A stretch of DNA of 64,000 nucleotides, taken from the NCBI GenBank assembly GCA_947095535.1, contig OX352772.1, positions 110,109,256-110,173,255 of the forward strand. The letters run 5' to 3'. The notes under the pieces are model-generated. The model saw nothing but the letters and a program-made list of their open reading frames with translations. It ran no database searches and was not told the origin of the DNA. Each line of letters begins with the position of its first letter. Within the stretch, counting starts at the first letter, position 1. Below are positions 41,870-53,712 of this stretch, piece after piece. A program made the position numbers and the translations under genes. The DNA is from Poecilobothrus nobilitatus. Its lineage: Eukaryota > Arthropoda > Insecta > Diptera > Dolichopodidae.

Positions 41870-44616
41870 ATTCATTATTTTGTTTGGTAGGTAACCCGGA
41901 GTGTAATAGATTTGTTAGTAGTAAGATTTTACATTTAATTATACCGTCAATAGTCATTTTGTATAACTTGAAGTAAGCATCTTCTCCAAGATAAATCTTA
42001 GGATGGTTTATGTGATATTTCCTTCGCTTGCAAACATATGGTTATAAGGAACATACATCTTATTTAATTTTTTCTCCTTATTTACATTTATAATATATGT
42101 AAGTACTTCCCGTTCTTCCGCCGTAAAATGTATCACGAGGATTTGAAGGAACTAAATTAATTAACAAATGATTTTCTAAATATCTCATATTTTCATTGTG
42201 TCTCATTAGCTCTTGGAATTTACAATTTCACATCTCAATAACTTTATATTCACATGATTTTATAAACTCTGATCTCATTAATATTTTTTCATATCGTAGA
42301 TTCAAAGTATCGCCAGAGTTATCATGTAATGGTATATCCCTCTGGTTTGTTAAATATTTTGGATGTCCATGATAATAGTAACCGTAAAATTCAAATATTT
42401 CTTTAGTTTCGTCGTAAAATCCATCGACCTTAACATTTCCAATTTGTTTTTCTTTTCCATTAAATGCACATTTCAAATCAAGTTTTCCTAAATAAGCGTG
42501 GCAATTTTTGACTGATTGTCTATCATCCTATATCCTTTTCTTCGTAGAATACCTATATAGTATTCGATTTGAGAAAATTTCTTCTATATACAAGATTACA
42601 GGTGGAAGCTATTGTTGTTGCTTCTAAAAACGGTTCCACAGTACATTCTTCTAAAAAAAAATTTCTGAAAACCAGACATGCTTTAGTTAGAATTTCAACA
42701 TCATTGTTACAGTATTCTAAAATATCTTTCTCCATATTAAATTCTGTTTCTATTTGGTTCATACCACATTAAAAATTCATTACGCTCATCTGCTTTCATT
42801 GTATTAGAGTTATAGTATTTAATTGCTGGAAGTGAGTTAATGTAATTTTCATTTTCTAATTTATTAAATAGATGTGGAAAATAACCCTTTTTCAAGTTGA
42901 TCGATAAATAGAAAGCTTTTGGTAATTTTACAAAGACCATAGAAAAGTAGTTCATAGAATCAATAAATTTAATATTATCAATTATCATAACACTAATTTT
43001 TGTACCTCGCATAATTAACTTTGGCTCAAGTACAGTTTTATTGAGTATATAATTCAGAATAAACTGATGGTCAAACGCCTGTCCATTATGAGCAATTATG
43101 ACAATCTTTTTGAATTCCTTTCTTAATTTTAAAATAAATTCCATGAAATCCTCTATCACATTTTTCGTTTTTAAAATTCTCTCTCTTAATTTACATTTTC
43201 CACAGAAGTATAGAGAATCAATGTTTATACATTTAAAGCATCTCAGTTGAGCCACACATAATCTTGGAACATGTTCTTTTATTTTTGTAGAGTTAATTTC
43301 TTCTTGTCTTGTTTCTAAATCATAAAATACGTAAATGCAGTTTTCAAAATTTAGTTTTGTTTTGTCTTGCTGAATGAAGCATTTATGGTTTTCAGGAACA
43401 TGATTATCGCAAATTTTACAAAAAAATTTTACCAAAATATTCACCACTTATATGAGTCCTACAACTTTTATGAACTTTAAAACAAGTTCCTTAATTTCTT
43501 CACAGATGCTTCTTTTTTTTTGAACTGGAAGCCTTATGATTTTAAAAACATGATTGACCACGAAATACGCGGTTGCACTGCATACATAAAATATTTTTAA
43601 CATTACTTGAACTAGCTGATGAATTTTGACAGCAAAGGCAATATCTTTTTTCATTGTTTGTTTGTTGTTTCGAATATCTTTGTTCATTATTCTTAGAATA
43701 CGGAATATGACATTTTTCACATTAAAATGCTGTGCAAAAAGCAGCTGTGAGCGAAGTTATTACATTGAAATGATTATTATGGTATAGCAAGTTATTTTTT
43801 TTTTCCATTATTAAATCCTTCAATATTACTTCTGTACCCCTTGTTCCATATTTATATACAACAATTTTGTGTTTATGTAAACATTTTTGAAATTGATTCA
43901 ATTCACGAATTCCGAAACCTTCTGATGGGATTGTTATTTTTGATGTTTTTAATAATTTTAAAGCTGCTAAAGTTTGAAGTTTTCCTATATTTTTTCGAAT
44001 TTTTTCATATTCAATAAATTTTTCAATTTTAGCTATTGAAACAACAAGTGCACGTGGTAGACATAAATTATCGGTGTTTTTTATTGTTATTATTCCTTTC
44101 CTTTTTAAGCATTTCTCTTTATAATTTGAATATTTATTATTTCTACCTCTACCAGTGGGTAATCTAACACGGGCAACAATTAAACAAAAAGTGTCTGTAC
44201 TTAATACTTAACAAGTACTTAATAAGACGTAAAATGTGCCTATAGACGTAAAATAAAAATAGTTTATAATAAATGAAACAAAAAATTCATTATAAATAAC
44301 TACCTTCGGAATTACTTTGAAAAACGTTAGAAATTACATCTCAAACTTCGCTAAATTTAAGTTAATGAGCGGATCCACAAAATGTTAACCCAATCTTATA
44401 AGTGGAATTCATATCTTTCACAGCAATCCTGATTATTTGATGTATAGCATCCTTAATCCAGGTAATTGGTTCTCTATTTTCAGGTACGGATTTAATTACA
44501 AATTTTGCTTTATGACCGTTCATATTAAGATGTAAATAGAAAATTCTATGAAACATTGAAATTTTCAAACTAAAATTTAATTTTAAACTTATCTTAACGA
44601 TATAAATGGTAGTCAA
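41870..44616 (-). pseudogene. polB: Polinton 2 DNA polymerase B, N-terminal part, with intron
   Basis: Exon 1 remnant at 44616-44304 (KFVIKSVPENREPITWIKDAI, LTFCGS, FQSNSE), intron 44303-44207, then exon 2 with TDTFCLIVARVRLPTGRGR. Further on come CKICDNHVPENHKC and exonuclease motifs YDLETRQEE, AHNGQAFDHQ and YCNNDVEI (43447-42553), and the FYGYYYHGHPKY block (42476-42228), ending at about 41870. Palm motif A lies near 42050 in degraded form. At least six frameshifts or stops. It continues at 37775 after the insertion. Confidence 0.88.
44207..44303 (-). other. Intron in the Polinton 2 polymerase gene (97 nt)
   Basis: Donor GAAG|GTAGTT (GT at 44303-44302) and acceptor TTAAG (AG at 44208-44207). 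Joining restores the frame E-V-L-S-T-D-T-F, the same place as in Polinton 1 (E-D-L-S-T-D-T-F). The intron sequence itself is not alike between the two. Confidence 0.65.
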
Positions 44617-44925
44617 ATGACAATATAATAAATTATATATCTCTAATAATTAGATTCTCATCTTATACGTATTTTAAATAGAAAACATTATTACAACATT
44701 GTAATCAAACGGCAATTTAATAAATGATCCCTTTTCTGCATGGAAAATATAAGCAACGTGTTAATCAACTGACATTTTTGATAGATTTTACCTTTTCCAT
44801 TTAGAAAATATTTGCTAGAGTGTAACTAGTTCTAAAGTTTTTATTTTGTTTTAACATTACTCGAAATTTGTATATAAATACATCGAGATTTTATAAAAAT
44901 ATCAGTTTTATTTGTAATAAACAGG
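44617..44925. promoter_or_regulatory. Divergent intergenic region, polymerase and Gln/His-rich gene of Polinton 2
   Basis: About 310 AT-rich bases between the two divergent genes. The arrangement matches that at 12863-13314. A TATA-like TATATAAATA lies at 44870-44879, about 55 bases before the plus-strand ATG, a plausible promoter element for the Gln/His-rich gene. Confidence 0.4.
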
Positions 44926-45520
44926 ATGGCACAGGAATTCGAGAAAGTTTACGTGTTGGATGACGTAACCATTCAACCTCCTCAAATTCCTACAAAAAAG
45001 AAGAATACGGCGAAAATGCTTCTTTATCATGAACACCAGCAACAACAACAACAACAGCAACAAAAACATCATCAAAAAGAGCAACAACAACAACAACAAC
45101 ATCCGTTTTATCAGCCACCAGAGCAAATCGAACATTTGCTGGCCCATTATGTATATAACGAAAGGACATCAAATTCCACCAAAAACAAAATACTGGTGGA
45201 AATATTTAATTCAAAAAAAAATCCTTTAAAAATATTTGTAGGTTAAAGAAAAGGCTCTCACCAAGTATTATAAAATATATAAAATTAAAAAAATAAACAC
45301 CTTTGAGACCCTAAATAATATTATATTTAATATTTTATTTATAATATAATATAATATATATATAATATATTATATTCTATTATACAAAAAGTTGCGGTAT
45401 TTGAAGATAATGATTTACGTGAGGAAATCGAAAAAAATACTTATTTCCTCGTAAACGAGGAAAATGAGTTAACTTTAAAAGAAGAACGTGGTGATTTTCA
45501 ATTCACCACAAAACAATAAT
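44926..45520 (+). pseudogene. Polinton Gln/His-rich protein of unknown function, copy 2
   Basis: From ATG 44926 the frame is open for 106 codons: MAQEFEKVYVLDDV, then polyglutamine blocks mixed with His (45040-45110), then HPFYQPPEQIEHLLAHYVYNERT. After a stop at 45246, homology to copy 1 continues (VKEKALTKYYKIYKI). An AT-only insertion at about 45315-45390 follows, and then VAVFEDNDLREEIEKNTYFLVNEENE, which parallels LDLFEDKEFREEILKGDLYLIKD of copy 1. Polyglutamine length must be unstable, but its presence in both elements argues for function. Confidence 0.62.
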
Positions 45521-45799
45521 TATAGGTTAAGTTTTTATATTATAGAATTTGTTTTACATTGAGAATTATTATATATTAAGAATAATGTTTTCATATTAAG
45601 AATTTGTTCAATAAAAAGTTTTATTTCAAATAAATTTGTACTGTTCTAAATTTATTTTCCTTTTTCAGATATTAGGATTTTATTTACTTTTATTTTTCAG
45701 ATGTTAAGATTTTATTTTATTTTTAGGATGTTACCAAGTTTCTTCAGATCCTTATTAAAGTTTTATTTTACAAATATTACACAATATTTGTTGAATTTA

Positions 45800-46690
45800 T
45801 CTATGTGTTCTGTTTTTCGTCAAACTCAACACATTTAACAAAAACTTTATGGCCTTTTTTCTTTAAAATTTTCTCGACAAGATATACGTTTCGGTGTTTA
45901 ACAAATGTGAGTTCACTAAATATTAAATCACTTTTATAATCAATCAGCTGATATGTGATCGGTTAGGTACGTTTACTTTGATAATTCTAAAAATTTCAGT
46001 AGACCAATTCTGTTGATAACCTTTTTCAAAAGCTTTTTGTCATCTTAGTCTAACATAGTCTCCAACTTTATATTTAGCTTTTAGAGAAATTTTAGGTTGC
46101 ATGTGAACATTTTTTAAAATAAATTTTTCGCTTATCTTAGCATTTCGTTTATCTTACAAATTTTTTTCAGGGGCTAATTTAGTTGTCCTATTTTTAGTGG
46201 AATTATAGGTGTTTAATAAAGATTGCAATGTATTAATCCATTTGTAGTTACCTTGTAAACCAAATATTTTCCACATTAAATTTTTCAAAATTCGACTAAT
46301 GCGTTTTGCAATAGATGCTTTTATTTCAGAGTAATTATGACAGTGATAAACACCCTTCTTTACAACAAAATTTTCGAATATCGAATTGAAAAATTATTTA
46401 CCTAGATCTGAATGAATGTTTTTAGGTAAGTTTTTAGCTCGTTTTATAATTTTCTTTAAAGCTTTTAAAACATTACTCCCGGTTTTAGTTTTAATTGGTT
46501 CAGCATAAGCATATTTAAAAATTATATCTATAACGAATCATTTTCCATAAGGAATCATTTCCACTAGATGAATTTGCCAGGTATCATTTTCTCCTTTCTG
46601 CTTTACTTTCTTACTAAGATACCTTTTCTAGCTGGGCTATGTATTTCTTTTACTATTCGAGATCTTGATATTATTTTTACACCATCTAAC
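45800..46690 (-). pseudogene. Polinton 2 retrovirus-like integrase, many stops
   Basis: Reading the minus strand leftwards from 46690: QKGENDTWQIHLVEMIPYGK (the first catalytic Asp position reads His), KYAYAEPIKTKTG, NIHSDLGK (second Asp present), CHNYSEIKASIAKRISRILK (Glu present), WINTLQSLLNTYNSTKNRT, then the SH3-like KVGDYVRLR, AFEKGYQQNWSTEIFRI, which matches the fragment at 8661 in Polinton 1. The chromodomain end near 45810-45900 is degraded. It converges on the Gln/His-rich gene. Confidence 0.85.
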
Positions 46691-46802
46691 TAGTTTTAAA
46701 AATCCAATTTTACATTTCTTTATTTATTAACTCTGAAAACTTTGAATTTTGACAGTATATAACGCGGTTTAATTTTATTGGCAAATCATTTTTATTTCAA
46801 TT

Positions 46803-47078
46803 TTGGTAAGATATTTTACAAAAATGGCAGCTGAATCTACAACATTTGCATTTACTGAGGAAACTGCAATAGTCTGTATACAAAATGAGATTCAAGTTGA
46901 TGAAATCACATCTACTATAGATGAGGAGGGATTAATGGAAACTGAAGAATTCATACCACCGTTTCAAGTTTTAGATGAAGATATAGAGGAGCAACAAATT
47001 TGCGAAATAAATAACCAAGCTTTCTTGGACTATTAGATCCTGACTATGTTGTAGAACTTTTTAGAAATAATTTATAGC
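46803..47078 (+). pseudogene. Short acidic protein of unknown function next to the integrase
   Basis: The 77-codon frame (46803-47036; a likely start is the Met at 46824) is acidic: DEITSTIDEEGLMETEEF, VLDEDIEEQQICEIN. It ends FLDY. A neighbouring frame continues LGLLDPDYVVELFRNNL up to 47078, so there may be a single frameshift. It diverges from the integrase over about 110 bases. No homologue is found in Polinton 1. Function unknown. Confidence 0.4.
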
Positions 47079-47127
47079 CTAAAATAATAAAGAGGTGAAA
47101 TAATTTATAGCCTAAAATAATGAACAC

Positions 47128-47152
47128 GTTAATGAAAATAAAAAACAGGTGT
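47128..47152 (-). repeat. Last 25 bases of the 3' LTR, rest deleted
   Basis: GTTAATGAAAATAAAAAACA and the following GGTGT match 57477-57501 (GTTAACGAAAATAAAAAACA, GGTGT). Immediately upstream on the minus strand the env frame runs straight into it, so nearly all of the 3' LTR has been lost, or the env end has recombined with it. A 26-base direct repeat (AATAATTTATAGCCTAAAATAAT) lies just outside at 47067-47122. Confidence 0.55.
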
Positions 47153-48270
47153 AGTTGAATTGTTTTTAGTTTTTCGAGTTGAAGTAGTCTTTTTGTATTA
47201 TTCAGGTGCGGATTCTGGACATGATCTAATATTATTATTTCGTTATGATTACTTAAATTGATATTGATTAGTTTGGGTGGAATTGGTTCGTAAAATACTT
47301 TTGCGTTTTTTTCAAACACAGTATCGTTGTTAATTAATTTGTTTTTGAATGTGATAAGGTAAGTACCCGTTTTTATTGTGCTTAACATTTTTACACATAT
47401 AGATACCGTTGTTGCTTGTTGGTTTTTGTTAATAGGAATGGAGGTTTCGTTACATTTTGCTATGTTATCGGTTTTTAATAAGATTTGCTTATTATTGTTA
47501 TTTACTGGATATAAAATAATTTGATTACAAATGTCTTTAATTTTTGGTATTTTTACAGAGTATTTTATTTGATCTATGGAACTATAAATTTTTATCTGTG
47601 AAAACAAGAAAATGTCGGTAGTAGGTATTGAATAGTGCAGTTGAATTATTTTATTTATTTCAAATAAACTTAAAATTGACGAGTTCACTACGTTTAATTT
47701 TGAAAGTACTATACCGTTAAGCATATTTGTTAAATCGGATATTATCATTCTATTTCTTATCATGACTAAATCAAAAATTAAATCCTATGAGTTATTTTAT
47801 TTTAATATTTTATTTTCGACTAATTGATTAATTTTTTGGGTAAGTTTGTTAATATGGTTTTGTAAATTTTGGTTTATATTTACATGTGAGTTTTCATTTG
47901 CTATCAAAGCGGCTTCTGTGTTTTGTAATTGGACTAGATGATTATGATCGAGGTTTCCCGCGATAAATTTCCATATGCTTTCTATAAAATCCAAAGATAT
48001 TTCTGCTTGGTGAACTTTGGAAAATTGTCAAAAGATTTTCCATCTCGTTTATATCATGCTCTATAAGCAAATAAGGATCGTTTCTAGTTTTGAATGAATG
48101 CAATAAGTCTTTGTTTTCTAATAGAATTTCTTCATAATGAGTTAGGTTAACGGTGTCGATCAAATAAAAGTAGCCATAATTTAACATTACAGTTCCTTTC
48201 CCGACAGGTATGATTGGAGATTTTGAATAATCTCGTATTTCTGCATAAGTTATTTGCCTGCAATTTAGAA
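47153..48270 (-). pseudogene. env: Errantivirus envelope gene (F-protein type), disrupted
   Basis: Three frames read in order: 48187-47942 (LNYGYFYLIDTVNLTHYEEILLEN-type ectodomain start; the gene probably begins about 80 bases upstream with AEIRDYSKSP), 47994-47797 (SIWKFIAGNLDHNH, followed by a heptad-like helix), and 47763-47044 (ectodomain with conserved Cys, and a hydrophobic C-terminal stretch HLFFIFINVFIILGYKLF that looks like the membrane anchor). The GNLD block and helix arrangement follow the insect errantivirus/baculovirus F family. Frameshifts at about 47980 and 47780 make it non-functional. Confidence 0.78.
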
Positions 48271-48274
48271 AATT

Positions 48275-49331
48275 TAAACTTTAGATAGAGGTAAATGTTT
48301 TAAATTATCTTTATGAACTATTTGGCCACTAGCAAGCCTTACAGAAGAACCTAGGTCTTGAAAAATTTCGACCTCTTTGTATATGTTTTTAATTTTGCTG
48401 CCCAAGTCTAGTGTTTATTTTAAGAAGAGCTTTTGTGCCAGATTGAAAACTTTTTTGAAATTTATTTTTGTTGTGATATTGGTTATACTTTTTTTGGGAT
48501 ATTTCTAATTTGGATATTATTTCGTTTTTAAGTTAACCCGATTGTTTCTTGAGGATGTCTATTGGTCTGTATTCTGTAGTAGAATGTATCGAAACATTAT
48601 ATTTATGTGTACTAGAGAGAATCAATTACGTTAAGTTCTTTTGTGGTTTCTCGGACTGGGAACATCTTACAATTTCTATTAAAGTTGAGTGGAATTTTTC
48701 CACTTGAAGGTTACTTTTACTATGAAGTGGAGGAACTCTATGATGCAACATGCCTAGATTTATTAATAAAGTTGGTATAGTTTGTGAAAAAAAGGTTTTT
48801 ACATTATGAGTTACGATTGTTTTAGGATTTAAGTAAGATATTATTTCTAAAAGAGTTGGCTTAATGTCAATTATGGATTTTGATTTAATTGGCTTAACAA
48901 TAGTCAATTTTGAAAATGTGTCTAAGCAAGTTAAAAACAACTGTCTTTTTGTCGAAAATATGTCTAAATGTAAAATTTGACCTATTTCTTTGGGAATTGG
49001 TGTGTTTCCTATGACTTGATCTTGAGGTTTTCTATCATATTTCGCTTCTTTACATATTTTCCAATTGGTTGTAATTGATTTTAGTATTTGTTTTAAATCA
49101 GGGTAGTAATATTGATCAAGTATTTGAGATAAATTTTCCTTGTAGGATCTTATGTTCATTATTTGCTATTTCTAGTTCATCGTCGGCGTTATAGATGTCT
49201 ATAACTATTTGTTCTTTGTGTCTGATTTTTACTGACGGAAATATATTGATAACAGTATTGTGAGTCTCCGACAAAATTGTAAGAGGACAATAGATTCCAT
49301 TTACTACATTAGGATTAAGTGCGCTGTCCAA
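48275..49331 (-). pseudogene. pol: Errantivirus integrase, disrupted
   Basis: The N-terminal zinc-binding region is at 49331-49060 (NNEHK..., YYYPDLKQILKSI, CKEAKYDRKP). The core has HLDIFSTKRQLFLTCLDTFSK (first Asp), THNVKTFFS where the second Asp is expected but His is seen, and SNLQVEKFHSTL (Glu). The C-terminal part to 48275 is broken by several stops (RPIDILKKQ, SGTKALLKINTRLG, SVRLASGQIVHKDNLKHL). Loss of the second catalytic residue alone would inactivate it. Confidence 0.82.
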
Positions 49332-49348
49332 TATTTTGATTAAATCAC

Positions 49349-50380
49349 CTAGATTTTTAAAAGTGATAATAAAAGTCTAAGTTTGTTCTTAAAAATAATT
49401 TTATTTTTATAAGTAGGTACTGCCTTTTCTATAAAAATTTGATTTTGGAAGCAATTAATTGGTGTTTTTACTGTAATAATAGTCAAAGTTAAGGATTCTT
49501 CACTGTGACAAGTAGCCGCTGTATCTATAACCGATTGCGTTACTGCATTTATTTTTTCACGTGTTAAAGCATCCGCAACTAAATTTTGTTTTCCTAGCTT
49601 ATAAAAGAAGGTTGGCGAGAAGTCTTCTATCGAAGCCTTCCATCTTTTAATTTTACTATTGGGATTTCTTTCAGAAAAAGCAAATGTCAAGGGTTGGTGG
49701 TCCGTAAAAATGCGTATGTCACATGCTCCGTAAAGATAATTTCTTAAAGTTTCTACAGCCCAAACAATTGCAAGCAACTCGCGCTCATTCGTTGCGTAAG
49801 ATTCTTCCGTTTTGTTTAGAGTTCTGGAGATGAAAGTTATCGGTCTTCTGCTCTGAGACAATACGGCTCCTAAGGCTGCACTAGAAGTATCTGTGATTAG
49901 CTCAAAGGGTTTCCGGAAAAGGTGCATTTTCAAACCAAAAGGTAGGCAGCAAAATTCGTATTTGCCATTATTTATGCTAAATGCCGCTTTCTGAGTATGT
50001 TTAGGGTCCAATAGAATTTGGTGGAAACCAGTCTTTAAGTCTAAGGTGGAAAAAAATTTACCTGTGTCTAAATTTAAAAGAATTACCGAGGTATCCGGGA
50101 TGGAATATTTGTCAGGGACAGTAAACTTATTTAATTTTTGAAACTACCCTTTTTTCGTGACTACCAATATGGAACTATTGTATGGGCTTCGAGATGGTTG
50201 TATAATACCGTCTTTTGAAAGTTGATCTACTTCGTTATTTACAAATTCGGAATAAGCTTGTGGGGAGGGGTATGATTTTGCGTAAATAAGGGTTTCAGTT
50301 GTGGTATCTATTGTTGCTTTCACATTAGTATTGCAAGCTGGGGCAACATTAAGATCACCGAAAGCTATTAAATTTTGCTG
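49349..50380 (-). pseudogene. pol: Errantivirus reverse transcriptase-RNase H with the catalytic palm deleted
   Basis: Upstream part (50380-50012): AYSEFVNNEVDQLSKDGIIQPSRSPYNSS, then a stop, KYSIPD, TLDLKTGFHQI. The frame 50011-49349 goes on with KHTQKAAFSI and YEFCCLPFGLK, then jumps directly to RNase H (FELITDTSSAALGAVLSQ). The YxDD box and thumb, normally about 150 residues, are missing. RNase H keeps Asp (ITDTSS), Glu (NERELLAIVWA), Asp (IFTDHQPL) and Asp (LVADALTRE). Confidence 0.86.
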
Positions 50381-50382
50381 TA

Positions 50383-50830
50383 TTAATTCTGCAAATTTAT
50401 TTTGAAAATTATTATTATTGGTGGAATATTATTATTATCGAAATCTATTGCTATATAAGATACTTCTTGACAATTTAAAAACTTTAATTTCTCACTACCG
50501 TGTTCGTAGCTGAATTCGTCTTTTCCGGTGTCAATTTTATCCTGAATGGACTTCATGAGATCAAATCCCACAATTACATCAAAAGATGAAAGGCCGGATA
50601 AAATAAAAAAATATGCCCAAACAAATTAATTGTGCATTTGTTTTTAATTTCAGTAAAACCGGACACAGTTTTTACCTTAAAAGGCTTATCTACTTTTTTA
50701 ATTCCTGATAAATGCGGAAGTGATTTGATATAATTTTTCGATGTACCGATGTCCAGGAGTATTTTTAAAACAATTTTGTTATTTAACCTCTTCTCAATAT
50801 AAGGTAGAGAAAAGGGTTTTACCCTAAAAT
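50383..50830 (-). pseudogene. pol: Errantivirus aspartic protease, frameshifted
   Basis: Near 50735-50760 the minus strand reads ILLDIGTSKNYIKSLP, the retropepsin active site (D-x-G-T-S). The C-terminal part is FDVIVGFDLMKSIQDKID (50590-50520). Between them the frame shifts. It follows gag directly, as in Gypsy elements. Confidence 0.72.
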
Positions 50831-51913
50831 ATTAATTTCGTCAAAAAAGTCGTTTTCGGTTGTTTCGTATATTTCTTCCGTTAATGAATTATCAAAAATT
50901 TCTTCTTCATCTAAAAAGTATTCAGAGTTTATTTGTTGCTCATTAATGTTATTGATATGTTGTATTTTACGATAATTTATTTGGGTTGAGCGTTCTCTAC
51001 CGCGATTTGTTGCTGAATTTATTAAATTAGGGAATACTTCATTAAATTGACCAGCTGTATTTTGTCGTTGCTGGATAGATGGATCGTTTCGTCTAAGATG
51101 TGACACATTTGGAACAATGTCCATTCGCTTGAGGTAGTTCGAATTTCTAAAAGCGGTTTGTGCGTTAGCAGGAAAAGTTTTCTTGAAGTAAAGTTTGTTG
51201 GAAGTTTTAGAGTGATATTCAGCATACGAATTTGCGAAATGATATCTCCATCGATTACTTTCTAGTTCTTGCGTCATCGCATGAGCGGATGGTAAATCGG
51301 AGGGTCCTTTCGAATAAACTATCTTTCTGATATTAGATTCAAGGCCTGATATAAAGGTTCTTAAAGCATCTTCGCGGTATTTGAAGAGATATGAGCCGAT
51401 TATGGTTTGATCACTATACTCCATCATGATTTTTGTAGTAATAAAACTTAGTTGTTTTTCTACTTTGTCGTAATAATTGCTGATGGAGAGTTTACCTTGT
51501 CTTAACAGATTTAATGGCTGTTCCAGAATATGTAATGGACGTCTATCCGCATAAGCGTGCTCAAGTCTCGCGATTATGGCTTCTGCGTTTAGTACCGTAT
51601 TATATTCTGAAAGAACTTGATTGGCAGACTCCGTGATTTTAGTTCTCATTAACAATAAAACTTGGGGGTAGAATTCAGTTTTTTCATAATTCTTTCATAT
51701 AAATAAAGAGTCTCCTCCAACAAGGATACTTTAAACTATCACCAGTGAACTCTGGTAGACTTCTTACAGTTTCTAGTGCATTAGGTTTACAATTTGATAA
51801 GTCAATTTCTATATATTTTTTTATTGAAGGTTTAGTTTCTAAGTCAAATACTTTTTTTTAGATCTTGATAAATACTCTTTTTTAGTGGCTTGGAATTCTT
51901 GAACCGTTGCCAT
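50819..51913 (-). pseudogene. gag: Errantivirus gag, two frameshifts
   Basis: ATG at 51913 (MATVQEFQATKKEYLSRSKK). After a frameshift near 51850 it goes on as ETKPSIKKYIEIDLSNC, LETVRSLPEFTGDSLKYP. A second shift near 51690 leads into the long frame 51655-50819 with ARLEHAYADRRPLHILEQ, LRTFISGLESNIRKIV and an acidic C-terminus. No CCHC zinc knuckle is seen, consistent with errantiviral Gag. Confidence 0.8.
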
Positions 51914-52020
51914 TTTAATAGTAATTTTTAATTGAGAAAGGGAAAATCAGATTATTAGGAATTGCAGATTTTAAAAAATTATTATTTCAATTATTTGTAG
52001 TTTAATTAACAATAGTTATT
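51914..52020 (-). other. Provirus leader, gag-proximal part
   Basis: Non-coding sequence continuing the tandem motif TAGTTTAATTAACAATAGTTATT, interrupted at 52021 by repeat H and resuming at 53712. Confidence 0.6.
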
Positions 52021-53712
52021 ATACCCTACACCTAAAGTATAGGGTATTTTAACTTTGGTATGGTGTTTGTAACCACCAAAAGGAGGCGAGTTAGATGTGG
52101 ACATGTATATATATTCTGAATCAGGAACACCTCCTGAGTCGATTTAACGATGTCCGTCCGTCCGTCCGTCCGTTCGCAAAATAACTCAAAAACTAATGAA
52201 GCTATCTTGATGAAATTTATATAGTAGGTTAATAATCATGAAAGGAAAGCTAAGTTCGAATTTGGACAAAACCGGTCCATGGGTTCGGATTCTGGAAGCT
52301 ACCGAATGATGCCGGAGCAAACGAGATTATCTCCAAAACCAAGAAAAATAGAACCTTTAAATTTTGTACAATGATGTTCCTTCCCATTCGGTTTATGTCT
52401 CTGAAATTTAAGAGGATTTGGTCCATGGGTTTGGATTTTGGAAGCTTCCGAACGAGCACCAGAGCAAATGAGATTATCTCCAAAACCAATAAAGATATAA
52501 CCTTCAAATTTGACAGAGTGGTGTTCTTTCATGTTTTATTTAAGTTTCTAAAATTTGAGAGGATTTGGTCCATGGGTTCGGATTTTGGAAGCTTCCGAAC
52601 GAGCGCAAGAGCAACGACCATATCTCCAAAACAAACAAAAGTAGAACCTTTAAATTTAGTACAATGATATTTCTTCCCGTTTGATTTATGTCTCTGAAAT
52701 TTAAGAGGATGTAGTACATAGGTTTGGATTTTGGAAGCTTCCGAACGAGCCCCAGAGCACATGAGGTTATCTCCAAAAACAACAAAGATATAACCTTTAA
52801 ATTTGGCAGAATGGTGTTCTTTCATGTTTGATTTAGGTCTCTGAAATTTGAGAGGATTTAGTCCTCTGGTTTGGATTTTGGAAGCTTCCGAACGAGCCCC
52901 AGAGCAAACGAGATTATCTCCAAAATCAACAAAGATAGAACCTTCAAATTTTGTACAATGATGTTTCTTCCCGTTCGATTCATGTCTCTGAAATTTAAGA
53001 GGATTTGGTCCATGGGTTTGGATTTTCGAAGCTTCCAAACGAGCACCAGAGCAAATGAGATTATCTCCAAAACCAACTAAGATATAACCTTTAAATTTGG
53101 CAGAATCGTGTTTTTCCATGTTTGATTTAGGTCTCTGCAATTTGTGAGGATATGGTCCATGGGTTCAAATCTTGGAAGCTTCCGGACGAGCCCCCTAGAG
53201 CAAACGAGTATATCTCCACAACCAAAAAAGATAGAACTCTTATTTTTAGTACAAAGGTGTTCTGTTATGTTTCCTTTTCTGTAAAATTGGAAACTGACAT
53301 TTGAAAGAATTTGAACCATGGGTTTGTATTTTGGATACTTATTTTGGAAAAAACCAACAAAAGTAGAAACTTTAAATTTAGTGCAATGGTGTTCTGGCAT
53401 GTTTTCTTTATGTTCCTGAGATGGATTCGATGAATTGGAGTGGCAATTCGGGTACCTGACACACACCTCCCAAGGACTAACAATCTTCGAAATTAATAAA
53501 GATAGAAACTTAAAATTTTTTACAAAGGTGTCAAGCATATCCCAAGAGGACGCCTCTTTTACGTTCCTGAAATTCAAGTTGAATAAGACACAAAAGGGAA
53601 GAAGTTCAAGCAGCTGCCAAAAAATATTATGGATTTTTAATTTTATTCGAATTATTAAGGTGTAGGGTATTAATAAGTCGGTTGCATCGACTTACTGATA
53701 CATTTACTTGTT
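52021..53712. repeat. Dispersed repeat family H, copy 3, inserted in the provirus leader
   Basis: Full-length: the terminal hairpin ATACCCTACACCTAAAGTATAGGGTAT, GTCCGTCCGTCCGTCC, about eight tandem units, then GGTGTAGGGTATTAATAAG and stem-loop AAGTCGGTTGCATCGACTT near 53674-53692. The flanks (AACAATAGTTATT before, TTTTATTTAATATT after) together reconstitute one leader repeat, so it inserted there with no visible target duplication. Confidence 0.82.

Noticed and set aside
44908..45172. Minus-strand Leu-rich and Val-rich frames opposite the Gln/His-rich gene
   Set aside because: They are antisense readings of CAA/CAG repeats.
52250..53665. Open frames up to 203 codons in repeat H copy 3, and similar ones at 32874-33803
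   Set aside because: Same repeat-unit artefact as above, and the family has no conserved reading frame between copies.
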